From Methanolinea sp. (GTDB lineage Archaea; Halobacteriota; Methanomicrobia; Methanomicrobiales; Methanospirillaceae), in the NCBI GenBank assembly GCA_030055515.1, contig JASFYI010000001.1, positions 496,001 through 560,000 on the forward strand: DNA of 64,000 nucleotides. The letters run 5' to 3'. The first letter of the stretch is position 1; each line of letters starts with the position of its first letter. Positions 44,297 to 51,843 of the stretch are shown here, piece by piece. The notes below the pieces were generated by a model that saw nothing but the letters and a program-made list of their open reading frames with translations, made no database searches and had not been told where the DNA came from. A program made the position numbers and the translations under genes.

Positions 44297-44406
44297 CCGA
44301 GCCTCTCGCAGACATGTATCAGCGTCTTGAGACCCGGTTCTCTCCGCAGGATGTGTCCCGTGCGCATCGTGACGAGGACGTGGCGCAAGTGGCGGTAGGA
44401 CTTCAT
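44275..44406 (-). CDS. Possible 43-aa basic protein
   Basis: A frame that starts MKSYRHLRHVLVTMRTGHIL and ends with LIHVCERLGGKERED. AAGGTGAT lies five bases before the ATG, an unusually good ribosome-binding site, and a TTTATG element sits about 60 bp upstream. The peptide is basic, with one cysteine and no membrane helix. No family is recognised; it could be a chance frame with a good leader. Confidence 0.4.
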   Translation of the reverse strand: MKSYRHLRHVLVTMRTGHILRREPGLKTLIHVCERLGGKERED

Positions 44407-44542
44407 GGGATCACCTTGCTTTTCTCCCGTGTGAGATCGACCACGGATCTTCTCGCGCGGGATGACATAAACCAATGCATGGCACTACTGCCCTGCATGC
44501 CGGGTCCGGGGCCGACTCCCCTTGACTCCCTCGCCCCGCGGG

Positions 44543-44872
44543 TCAGATCGTCGCGGTGAGGATGCGGGATATCTTCTCCACCGCGGCCCTCTGTTCCACC
44601 TCGCCTGCCTTCACTTCCCTCCCTATCGCGACGAGATCGAGGACGTCGCGCCTCGAGAGCCTGGAGAACGCGATCTTCTCCCAGGTGCTCCTCTCGATGA
44701 AGACCCACGCGTCGCCCAGCGCGTCCTTGAGGAAGCCTATGTCCTCCTGGGAGAGGTCCTTCCATTCATCGCCGAGGTTCTTGCGTATCTTCTCGATGGC
44801 CTGCTCGATACTCTTCTCCTTCTGGAGGGAGAACAGTCTCCTCCCTATCTCTGTCCTCGACACGTCCGGCAT
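44543..44872 (-). CDS. Small helical protein of unknown function
   Basis: A 109-aa soluble, mainly helical protein with many charged residues (SLQKEKSIEQAIEKIRKNLG and DVLDLVAIGREVKAGEVEQR). The ATG at 44872 is set by GGGGAGGTG seven bases upstream. It is divergent from the Ech operon and could share a regulatory region with it, but no DNA-binding motif is evident. Confidence 0.6.
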   Translation of the reverse strand: MPDVSRTEIGRRLFSLQKEKSIEQAIEKIRKNLGDEWKDLSQEDIGFLKDALGDAWVFIERSTWEKIAFSRLSRRDVLDLVAIGREVKAGEVEQRAAVEKISRILTATI

Positions 44873-45065
44873 GTGCCCCCACCTCCCCGTTCGCAATTCC
44901 GGGGTAACCGGAAGGGAAATAGACGTCGTGGGGCATAATCCTTTGCCTTGCCCGGGTGGCGGAAAACCTGCCCGATCGGAAAAAAGGCACGATTACGCGG
45001 TTTGATCAAAATCAGAATGATTAATAGTGAAAAAAACAGAACTTCTCCAGTCCGAGGGTGTATGC
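44873..45065 (+). promoter_or_regulatory. Divergent spacer with the probable promoter of the ech operon
   Basis: These 193 bp separate the small minus-strand gene from echA. The right half turns AT-rich (TGATCAAAATCAGAATGATTAATAG at 45003-45027), with GATTAATAG as TATA candidate about 40 bp before the echA ATG and GAGGGTG as ribosome-binding site. Confidence 0.4.
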
Positions 45066-46973
45066 ATGTTGCCTCTCCCATTCCTCGTCGTTTTTCCTGC
45101 CGTTGTCGCTGCCCTCCTCCTCCTCGTCCCGAGTGACACGTGGAGGAGGCCCATCGTGTGGGCGGGCGCTGCTCTCACGGGCGCCGCGTCCCTCTCCCTC
45201 CTCTTCTTGTCCCCCGCGACCGGTCCGTTCTCGATTCCGGCCGGGTACGAAATGCTCACGGAGGGGATGTTCGCCGCCGAGATGGCGATCGCCGTCTTCC
45301 TCGCCTACCTCGGGATGAAATACCGAAGGTACCTCGCCATCTTCCTCATCCTCTTCCAGGCGGGCCTGCTCGTCTACTTCGAGAGGGCGAGGGCAGCGAC
45401 CGGACACGAGGTCGCGCCTGACCTCTTCGTCGATCAACTCTCGCTGGTCATGGCCCTCATCGTCGGGATCATCGGTGGCCTCATCTGTATTTACTCCCTT
45501 GGCTACATGGCCACGTACCACGAGAAGCACCCCAGGGTCCCCGACAGGAGGAGGAGTTTCTTCTTCCTCCTCTTCCTCTTCCTCTCGGCCATGTTCGGGC
45601 TCATCTTTTCCGATTACCTCCCGTGGGTCTTCTTCTTCTGGGAGGTCACGACCCTGTGCTCGTTCCTCCTCATCGGTTACTCGGGGACCGACGAGTCCGT
45701 GAAGAATGCGTTCCTCGCCCTCAACATGAACATACTGGGGGGAATCGCCTTCGCGGGGGCACTCATATACCTCGCGACGGTGGACCCGGGGGGCGGGCTC
45801 CTCCACCTCCACTCCCTCATCCGGTCTGGCCACGCGGTCGCGCTCGTCCCCGCGGTCCTGATCGCGTTCGCGGGGATCACGAAGTCGGCACTGCTGCCCT
45901 TCTCCGGCTGGCTCGTCGGTGCCATGGTCGCCCCCACGCCCGTCTCCGCACTCCTCCACTCGAGCACGATGGTCAAGGCCGGGGTCTACATCATCGTCCG
46001 GTTCGCTCCAGTCCTCACCGGGACGATGGAAGGGCTCATCATCGGTCTCGTCGGCGGGGTGACCTTCCTCCTCGCTTCCGCGATCGCGATCTCCCAGAGC
46101 AATGCGAAGAAAGTCCTCGCTTACTCGACGGTCGCGAATCTCGGCCTCATCGTCGCGTGCGCGGGCGTCGGCACATACAGGCTCGTCTGGGCCGCGATCC
46201 TCCTCATCATCTTCCATGCCATCGCAAAGTCGCTCCTCTTCCTCTGCGTCGGGACGGTCGAGCACCGCATCGGGAGCAGGGATATCGAGGACATGACGGG
46301 ACTCATCGTGCGGATGCCCCGGATCTCCGTGATGATGTTCATCGGCATCGCGGGGATGTTCCTCGCCCCGTTCGGGATGCTCATCTCCAAGTGGGCGGCA
46401 ATCGAGGCGTTCATCGACGCGCAGTTCGGGCTCGCGTTCGTTGCCATTCTCGCCTTCGGCGGTTCGCTCACGGTCCTCTTCTGGTCGAAGTGGATGGGGA
46501 AGATCATCTCTGTCTGTCCCGTCGCCGAGAGGGTCGAGAACCGCATCTCGACCGAGAAGTGGGTCGTTCTCACCGTGCTGACGGCCCTCACTGTGCTCGT
46601 CTGCCTGGCGTTCCCGCTCATCTCCGCGCACCTCATAGAGCCGTTCGTGCTCGCCGTCTACGGCCAGACGACCCGCCTCTCGCAGGACAACATCACGATC
46701 ATGGTGATGATGCTCGTCCTCCTCATGATCATGCCGTTCTCCCTCCTCCTCTACAGGGACGAGAAACGCATCGTCCCGGCGTACATGGGGGGCAGGCCCG
46801 CGACCCCTGACCTGACGTTCCAGGGCTCCATGGGGGTCCAGAGGCACGTGGGACTCTGCAACTACTACTTCGAGGACGTCTTTGGGGAGAAGAAGCTCTT
46901 CATGGCGGGAAGCGCCCTGTGCTTTGGGCTGATCCTCATCGTCGGCACGCTCACCGCGGGGGTGGCGCTCTGA
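45066..46973 (+). CDS. echA: Ech hydrogenase subunit A (NuoL/antiporter-like)
   Basis: A 635-aa protein with about 16 membrane helices, related to complex I NuoL and Mrp antiporters. It contains FFWEVTTLCSFLLIGY with the key Glu, FAGITKSALLPFSGWLVGAM with the conserved Lys, and PTPVSALLHSSTMVKAGVYI. It would move H+ or Na+ when ferredoxin is oxidised or reduced. The ATG at 45066 begins the first helix. The stop overlaps the echB ATG (TGATG). Confidence 0.93.
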   Translation: MLPLPFLVVFPAVVAALLLLVPSDTWRRPIVWAGAALTGAASLSLLFLSPATGPFSIPAGYEMLTEGMFAAEMAIAVFLAYLGMKYRRYLAIFLILFQAGLLVYFERARAATGHEVAPDLFVDQLSLVMALIVGIIGGLICIYSLGYMATYHEKHPRVPDRRRSFFFLLFLFLSAMFGLIFSDYLPWVFFFWEVTTLCSFLLIGYSGTDESVKNAFLALNMNILGGIAFAGALIYLATVDPGGGLLHLHSLIRSGHAVALVPAVLIAFAGITKSALLPFSGWLVGAMVAPTPVSALLHSSTMVKAGVYIIVRFAPVLTGTMEGLIIGLVGGVTFLLASAIAISQSNAKKVLAYSTVANLGLIVACAGVGTYRLVWAAILLIIFHAIAKSLLFLCVGTVEHRIGSRDIEDMTGLIVRMPRISVMMFIGIAGMFLAPFGMLISKWAAIEAFIDAQFGLAFVAILAFGGSLTVLFWSKWMGKIISVCPVAERVENRISTEKWVVLTVLTALTVLVCLAFPLISAHLIEPFVLAVYGQTTRLSQDNITIMVMMLVLLMIMPFSLLLYRDEKRIVPAYMGGRPATPDLTFQGSMGVQRHVGLCNYYFEDVFGEKKLFMAGSALCFGLILIVGTLTAGVAL

Positions 46974-47836
46974 TGGACGTCCTCCTCGCTGTCCTCTTCG
47001 TCGTCCTCGCGCCGGTAATCGGCGGGCTCGTCGCCGGGATCGACAGGAAGGTCACCGCGCGCATGCAGGGGAGGGTGGGGCCACCGCTCCTCCAGCCATT
47101 CTACGACGTCGCGAAGCTCTTCGAGAAGGAGCAGATCCTCGTGACCCCGTCGCAGAACTTCTACATCACCGCCTACCTCGTCTTCATCGTGGTGAGCGGG
47201 GCGCTCTTCTTCGCGGGCGGTGACCTCCTCCTCGTGATCTTCGCGTTCACCCTCGCCCACATCTTCCTCGTCCTCGGCGCGTACTCCGCGTACTCCCCCT
47301 ACAGCTTCATCGGGGCGGAGAGGGAACTCATCCAGATCATCGCCTACGAGCCGATGATCATCATCTCGGCGGTGGGCATGTACATGGTCACGAGGAGTTT
47401 CTACGTGGCCGACATCATGGCCGCGAAAGTCCCGCTCATCTCCTACCTGCCGGGAGTATTCGTCGGTTTCCTCATGGTGCTGACCATAAAGCTCAGGAAA
47501 TCCCCGTTCGACCTCTCCACCTCACACCACGCGCACCAGGAGATCGTGAAGGGAGTGACGACCGAGTTCTCGGGGCCCATGCTCGGCAGGGTCGAGATCG
47601 CGCACTGGTACGAGAACGTCTTCCTCCTCGGGTTCATCTACCTCTTCTTCGCCGCGAACCCGCCGGTCGCGATCCTGGTCGTCGCGATCGTTTACTTCCT
47701 GGAGATCCTCGTCGACAACACGTACGCGAGGGTCACGTGGCAGCTCACGCTCAAGAGCGCGTGGATCATCGCGGGCCTCATGGGACTCGCGAACCTCGGC
47801 ATCCTGTACTACCTCTCGGAGGTGCTCCACGTATGA
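46973..47836 (+). CDS. echB: Ech hydrogenase subunit B (NuoH-like)
   Basis: A 287-aa protein with about eight helices and the NuoH-type markers GIDRKVTARMQGRVGPPLLQPFYDV, YSPYSFIGAERELIQIIAYEP, KSPFDLSTSHHAHQEIVKG and FSGPMLGRVEIAHWYE. It anchors the soluble arm to the membrane. Its end overlaps echC (ATGA). Confidence 0.94.
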   Translation: MDVLLAVLFVVLAPVIGGLVAGIDRKVTARMQGRVGPPLLQPFYDVAKLFEKEQILVTPSQNFYITAYLVFIVVSGALFFAGGDLLLVIFAFTLAHIFLVLGAYSAYSPYSFIGAERELIQIIAYEPMIIISAVGMYMVTRSFYVADIMAAKVPLISYLPGVFVGFLMVLTIKLRKSPFDLSTSHHAHQEIVKGVTTEFSGPMLGRVEIAHWYENVFLLGFIYLFFAANPPVAILVVAIVYFLEILVDNTYARVTWQLTLKSAWIIAGLMGLANLGILYYLSEVLHV

Positions 47837-48312
47837 GCTTCCTCCCGCGGTCCCCGTGGATCCTCCACTACGACGCGTCGAGCTGTAACGGGTGCGACAT
47901 CGAGGTCCTCGCCTGCCTCTCCCCCCTCTACGACGTGGAGAGGTTCGGGATCGTGAACACCGGGAATCCCAAGCACGCGGACGTCCTCGTCATCACCGGC
48001 GGGATCAACGAGCAGAACCGCGAGGTCGTCAGGAACATCTACGACCAGATGCCCGACCCGAAGGTCGTGGTCGCGGTGGGCATCTGCGCGTGCACGGGAG
48101 GGGTCTTCCGCGAGTGCTACAACGTCGTGGGAGGTATCGACTGCATCCTCCCCGTCGACGTGTACGTCCCGGGCTGCGCTGCGCGGCCCGAGTCCATCAT
48201 CGACGGTATCGTCCGGGCACTCGCGATCCTCGGGGAAAAGAGGAAGCTCCTGGAAACGAAGCGGACCAAGGAGCAGGGCGGGGAGGACACCGCGCCGGGA
48301 GGCCGGAAATGA
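47833..48312 (+). CDS. echC: Ech hydrogenase small subunit C (NuoB-like)
   Basis: A 159-aa protein that holds the proximal [4Fe-4S] cluster. The cysteines are in SSCNGCDIEVLAC, GICACTGGVF and VPGCAARPE. The overlaps with echB and echD (ATGA on both sides) indicate coupled translation. Confidence 0.95.
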   Translation: MSFLPRSPWILHYDASSCNGCDIEVLACLSPLYDVERFGIVNTGNPKHADVLVITGGINEQNREVVRNIYDQMPDPKVVVAVGICACTGGVFRECYNVVGGIDCILPVDVYVPGCAARPESIIDGIVRALAILGEKRKLLETKRTKEQGGEDTAPGGRK

Positions 48313-48689
48313 CACGGGATAGCCAGCACATTACCCTGATCGAACCCATGGAACTCCTCGGGAAGGTCGAAGAATTCAGGAAACAAGGGTACCGGCTCGT
48401 CCAGATCCACTGCACGAAGGGAGACGGTACCTACGAGATCAACTACTCGTTTGACCTCGACTACGAGATGCGCACACTCCGGGTAGTCACCGACGGGAAG
48501 ACCGAGATCCCGAGCATCTCCGGGATGTACTGGGGTGCATTCATCTACGAGAACGAGATGCACGACCTCTTCGGGATTCGCGTCGCGGGGATGAACATCG
48601 ACTACGGGGGCAACCTCATCAGGACCGCGAGGAAGTTCCCGTTCTCGCAGCCGGCGTTCCGGGGGGAGGGCCCATGCCCCGGCGAATAG
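48309..48689 (+). CDS. echD: Ech hydrogenase subunit D (NuoC-like)
   Basis: A 126-aa protein with the NuoC/EchD core PSISGMYWGAFIYENEMHDLFGIRVAG. It bridges the small and large subunits. The ATG at 48309 lies in the echC stop, and its 3' end overlaps echE by 16 bp. Confidence 0.92.
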   Translation: MTRDSQHITLIEPMELLGKVEEFRKQGYRLVQIHCTKGDGTYEINYSFDLDYEMRTLRVVTDGKTEIPSISGMYWGAFIYENEMHDLFGIRVAGMNIDYGGNLIRTARKFPFSQPAFRGEGPCPGE

Positions 48690-49753
48690 TGGTGCCCTTC
48701 GGGCCCCAGCACCCCGTCCTCCCCGAGCCCATCCACCTCGACCTCGTCCTGCGGGACGAGTACGTCGAGGACGCGATCCCCTCGATCGGCTACGTCCACA
48801 GGGGCCTCGAGACCCTCGTTTCGAAGAGGGAGTACCCCGAGTTCGTGTACATCGCGGAGAGGACTTGCGGCATCTGCAGCTTCATCCACGGCATGACGTA
48901 CTGCATGGCGGTGGAGAACCTCGTCGACTGCGACGTTCCCGAGAGGGCCCTCTTCCTCCGGACAATCTGGTCAGAGTACTCGAGGCTCCACTCCCACCTC
49001 CTCTGGCTCGGCCTCTTTGCCGATGCCCTCGGGTTCGAGAACCTCTTCATGTCGTGCTGGAAACTCCGTGAATCGGTGCTCGACGTCCTCGAGGAGACGA
49101 CGGGGGGGAGGGTCATCCAGGGGAGCTGCAAGGTGGGGGGCGTGCGGCGCGACATCCCCGGCGAGACGCTGGAGCGGATGAGGGCCGGACTCGACGCGAT
49201 CGAGCGCGAGGCAGGCGAGATCGCGGACGTATTCCTCCGTGACGAGTCGATCCTCTCACGCACCCGGGGCGTCGGCACGCTCTCCCGCGACGAGGCCTAC
49301 ACCCTCGGCGCTGTGGGGCCCACCGCGCGGGCGAGCGGCGTGGGCATCGACCTCCGGAAGACGGGCTACGCGGCCTACGGGAAGCTCTCCTTTTCACCCG
49401 TCGTCGAGACTGCCGGGGACTGCCACGCGAGGTGCGCCGTCCGCGTGAAGGAGCTCTTCACCTCCATAGACCTGATACGGCAGGCAATCGCGAAGATACC
49501 CGACGGCCCGATCGAGGACAAGCCCAAGAAAAACCCGGAAGGGGACTCTTTCGCGCGGGCAGAGCAGCCGCGGGGAGAGCTCGTCCACTACGTCAAGGGG
49601 AACGGGACGCGGCACCTCGTCCGGTCGCGGATAAGGACACCCACGCTCACGAACATCCCCCCGCTCGTGAAGATGCTGCGGGGGTGCAACCTCGCCGATG
49701 TGCCGGTCATCGTCCTCTCGATCGACCCGTGCATCGGCTGCGCGGAGAGGTGA
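48674..49753 (+). CDS. echE: Ech [NiFe] hydrogenase large subunit E (NuoD-like)
   Basis: A 359-aa catalytic subunit. The N-terminal L1 motif RTCGIC and C-terminal L2 motif DPCIGC supply the four nickel-binding cysteines, so it is a true hydrogenase rather than a complex I NuoD. Only AER follows the last cysteine, so there is little or no C-terminal extension to process. FGPQHPVLPEP and GYVHRGLETLV are typical. Confidence 0.95.
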   Translation: MPRRIVVPFGPQHPVLPEPIHLDLVLRDEYVEDAIPSIGYVHRGLETLVSKREYPEFVYIAERTCGICSFIHGMTYCMAVENLVDCDVPERALFLRTIWSEYSRLHSHLLWLGLFADALGFENLFMSCWKLRESVLDVLEETTGGRVIQGSCKVGGVRRDIPGETLERMRAGLDAIEREAGEIADVFLRDESILSRTRGVGTLSRDEAYTLGAVGPTARASGVGIDLRKTGYAAYGKLSFSPVVETAGDCHARCAVRVKELFTSIDLIRQAIAKIPDGPIEDKPKKNPEGDSFARAEQPRGELVHYVKGNGTRHLVRSRIRTPTLTNIPPLVKMLRGCNLADVPVIVLSIDPCIGCAER

Positions 49754-49758
49754 GGCAC

Positions 49759-50160
49759 GTGGGATACTTCGAGATGGCAAAGGTGGCACTCCTCACGGTG
49801 CTGAAGAAGCCGGCGACGCGGCGGTACCCCGCGGTCCCCGCGAAGAGCACGCCCCTCTCGAGGGGGCAGGTCACGATCGATCCCTCCCGCTGCATCTCCT
49901 GCGGTCTCTGCATGAAAAAGTGCCCTGCCGGCGCGATCTGCGTGAGGAAAGAGGAGAAGACGTGGAGCATCGACCGGCTGAAGTGCGTCGTCTGCAACTG
50001 CTGCGTGGACGTCTGCCCTGCGCGGTGCCTCGCGATGGAGACGGCGTACCACCCGTGCGTGACGGGACACAGCGCTGTCGATACCTACGCGATCACGTAC
50101 GTGAAACCCGAGAGGCCGAGGAAGCCAGCGGGCGACGGGGAAGACAAGGTCACCCAGTAG
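49759..50160 (+). CDS. echF: Ech hydrogenase subunit F (NuoI-like 2[4Fe-4S] ferredoxin)
   Basis: A 133-aa polyferredoxin with two cluster motifs, CISCGLCMKKCP and CVVCNCCVDVCP, that pass electrons between ferredoxin and EchC. GAGGTGA five bases before the GTG at 49759 favours that start; ATG 49774 is possible. The last 11 bp overlap the convergent endonuclease V gene. Confidence 0.93.
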   Translation: MGYFEMAKVALLTVLKKPATRRYPAVPAKSTPLSRGQVTIDPSRCISCGLCMKKCPAGAICVRKEEKTWSIDRLKCVVCNCCVDVCPARCLAMETAYHPCVTGHSAVDTYAITYVKPERPRKPAGDGEDKVTQ

Positions 50161-50890
50161 CCGGTTCTCCCCCTTCCCCGCGGGCGCGGCGCACTGCACC
50201 GAGGAACCGGCGGGCATGGAGGTCCGCGAGGAAGAGGGACTCGGGCAGCCCGTGGTCCCGCGTGCACCGCGCGACAACGTCGATCGCCGCGGGGAGGGTC
50301 ACGCGGTAGCCCGCCGAGATGCAGACCGGTCTCTTCCCCTCGCCCGGTCTCCAGAGGACGCCCACAACCTCGCCGCCCATGGTCACGGCCGACATCGCCC
50401 CGCGGGTGTTTCCCGGGGGTACCGCCTCCATCCCGCGGAGGAGGCTGCCTGCGACTCCGATCGTCGGGACGCCGAGCACGACTCCGAGGTGGGTCGCGAT
50501 CCCGGCCCTCCGCGGGTGCGCGTAGCCGTGACCGTGGACGAGGACGACGTCGGGGAGATCCGGGAGGAGGCGGAATGCCGCGAGCAGGACAGGGATCTCG
50601 CGGAACGCGAAGTACCCCGGGACATAGGGGGCAACGGCGCGCGACGTAGCCGCGGCACGGACTTCCTCGCGGAGGGAAGGGTAATCCACCACGACCACGC
50701 AGGCCGCGGCAAAATCCCCCGAGTAACTCGCGTCGGTGCCCGCGACCCTCTCCAATTTTCCCGCGTCGACGGGTTGACGGCGGGATGCGACCCCCGCGAC
50801 CTCCCTTTGAATCCCGCGGGCCCACGCGCACGGCAGGGGCAAAGACCCTTCCCCCATGCGTCCGGGACCGGGATCATCCCTCCCCCCCAT
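50150..50890 (-). CDS. nfi: Endonuclease V-like protein with an altered active-site residue
   Basis: A 246-aa protein of the deoxyinosine endonuclease V family, which nicks DNA one base 3' of deaminated adenine. It has AGTDASY (D53), VPGYFAFREIPVLLAAF (E98) and LVHGHGYAHPRRAGIATHLG. The third metal ligand, Asp110 in Thermotoga EndoV, is His119 here (VHGHG instead of VDGHG). Spacing to E98 is the same, so the alignment is secure. Activity may be changed, for example toward RNA or lost. GGGGGAGGA before the ATG at 50890 fixes the start. Confidence 0.88.
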   Translation of the reverse strand: MGGRDDPGPGRMGEGSLPLPCAWARGIQREVAGVASRRQPVDAGKLERVAGTDASYSGDFAAACVVVVDYPSLREEVRAAATSRAVAPYVPGYFAFREIPVLLAAFRLLPDLPDVVLVHGHGYAHPRRAGIATHLGVVLGVPTIGVAGSLLRGMEAVPPGNTRGAMSAVTMGGEVVGVLWRPGEGKRPVCISAGYRVTLPAAIDVVARCTRDHGLPESLFLADLHARRFLGAVRRARGEGGEPATG

Positions 50891-51015
50891 CACTCCTCCC
50901 CCTTCGCACGCCCCGTGTTCCCCGGGGCGGGAATTTCCCGTCGCGGCGGATAATGACACCCCTCGTCGCCCCCCTGTGTACCTTTTTTAGCGGCAGAGCG
51001 ATAAGTACATGTACC

Positions 51016-51816
51016 ATGGAGGATGGGAGTTCCCCCGGCGCAAGCGACATGACGAAGACGATCGTGCGGGAGGAGGTCCCGGACTCCTTCGAGGAGCTCT
51101 CCGAGTACCTCGAGGTCCTCTCGAACAGCCAGCGCTTAAGGATACTCAAGATGCTCGAGAAGAAACCCCGCGACGTGCGGACGATCGCCTCCGAGATCCA
51201 GACGAGCTACGAGAACACGAAGAAACACCTCGACCGGCTGATGGCCATGGGGCTCATCAGGAAGGAGGTCGGACTCGGGCAGGAGACGTCGAAGGGCGTG
51301 CACCCCGTCTGGAAGTACTCGCTCGTCCCCGGTGCGATGGAGGCCGTCATCCGGAACCTCGGCTTCTTTTCCAACATGAGGATCCAGCTCGCGGACCAGG
51401 ACCTAAAGAGGAGACTCGGGGAAGTCCGGTCCGCGATAGAGGGGGAGATCACGGGGAACAGGCCGGTTCTCATCGTTCTCGGGGGGCCACAGGACGGGAA
51501 ATTCTTCTTCATAGGGGAGGGCGGCGCGAGGATAGGGAGGATTGACCAGACTGTCACGGCCGACGAGTCGCGGGACGTCGTGCTCGCGAACGACTACTCG
51601 TCGGTGAGCCGCATCTCCCGGCCCCACGCCGTCCTGCGGAAAGAAGGGAAAAAGTGGTTCATCGAGGACCGTGGGAGCACGGGCGGGACGTTCCTGAACG
51701 GCAATCCCCTCCGCAAAGGGGTCGCCGCGGAGGTCGCCGACGGGGACCTCATTGAGCTTGCGAAGGGTCCTGCAGGCGCAAAGCTGCTCGTCATCCTCCC
51801 GGGCGGGGGATCCTGA
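51016..51816 (+). CDS. Winged-helix DNA-binding protein with a C-terminal FHA domain
   Basis: A 266-aa protein. Residues 22-100 form an ArsR-like winged helix (LSNSQRLRILKMLEKKPRDV, then SYENTKKHLDRLMAMGLIRK). Residues 150-262 form a forkhead-associated domain with RIGR, the core SRISRPHAVLRKEGKKWFIE and DRGSTGGTFLNG. FHA domains bind phosphothreonine, so DNA binding is probably controlled by a Ser/Thr kinase. A kinase gene begins 27 bp downstream. A CTTTTTTAG element about 28 bp before ATG 51016 suggests a leaderless mRNA. Confidence 0.88.
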   Translation: MEDGSSPGASDMTKTIVREEVPDSFEELSEYLEVLSNSQRLRILKMLEKKPRDVRTIASEIQTSYENTKKHLDRLMAMGLIRKEVGLGQETSKGVHPVWKYSLVPGAMEAVIRNLGFFSNMRIQLADQDLKRRLGEVRSAIEGEITGNRPVLIVLGGPQDGKFFFIGEGGARIGRIDQTVTADESRDVVLANDYSSVSRISRPHAVLRKEGKKWFIEDRGSTGGTFLNGNPLRKGVAAEVADGDLIELAKGPAGAKLLVILPGGGS

Positions 51817-51843
51817 ACGCAGATCCATCCGGTCTTTCCCCGT

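Noticed and set aside
45021-46847. 608-codon minus-strand frame over echA
   Set aside because: Composition (Glu/Asp/Arg/His) is that of the complement of a membrane protein gene; echA is clear on the plus strand.
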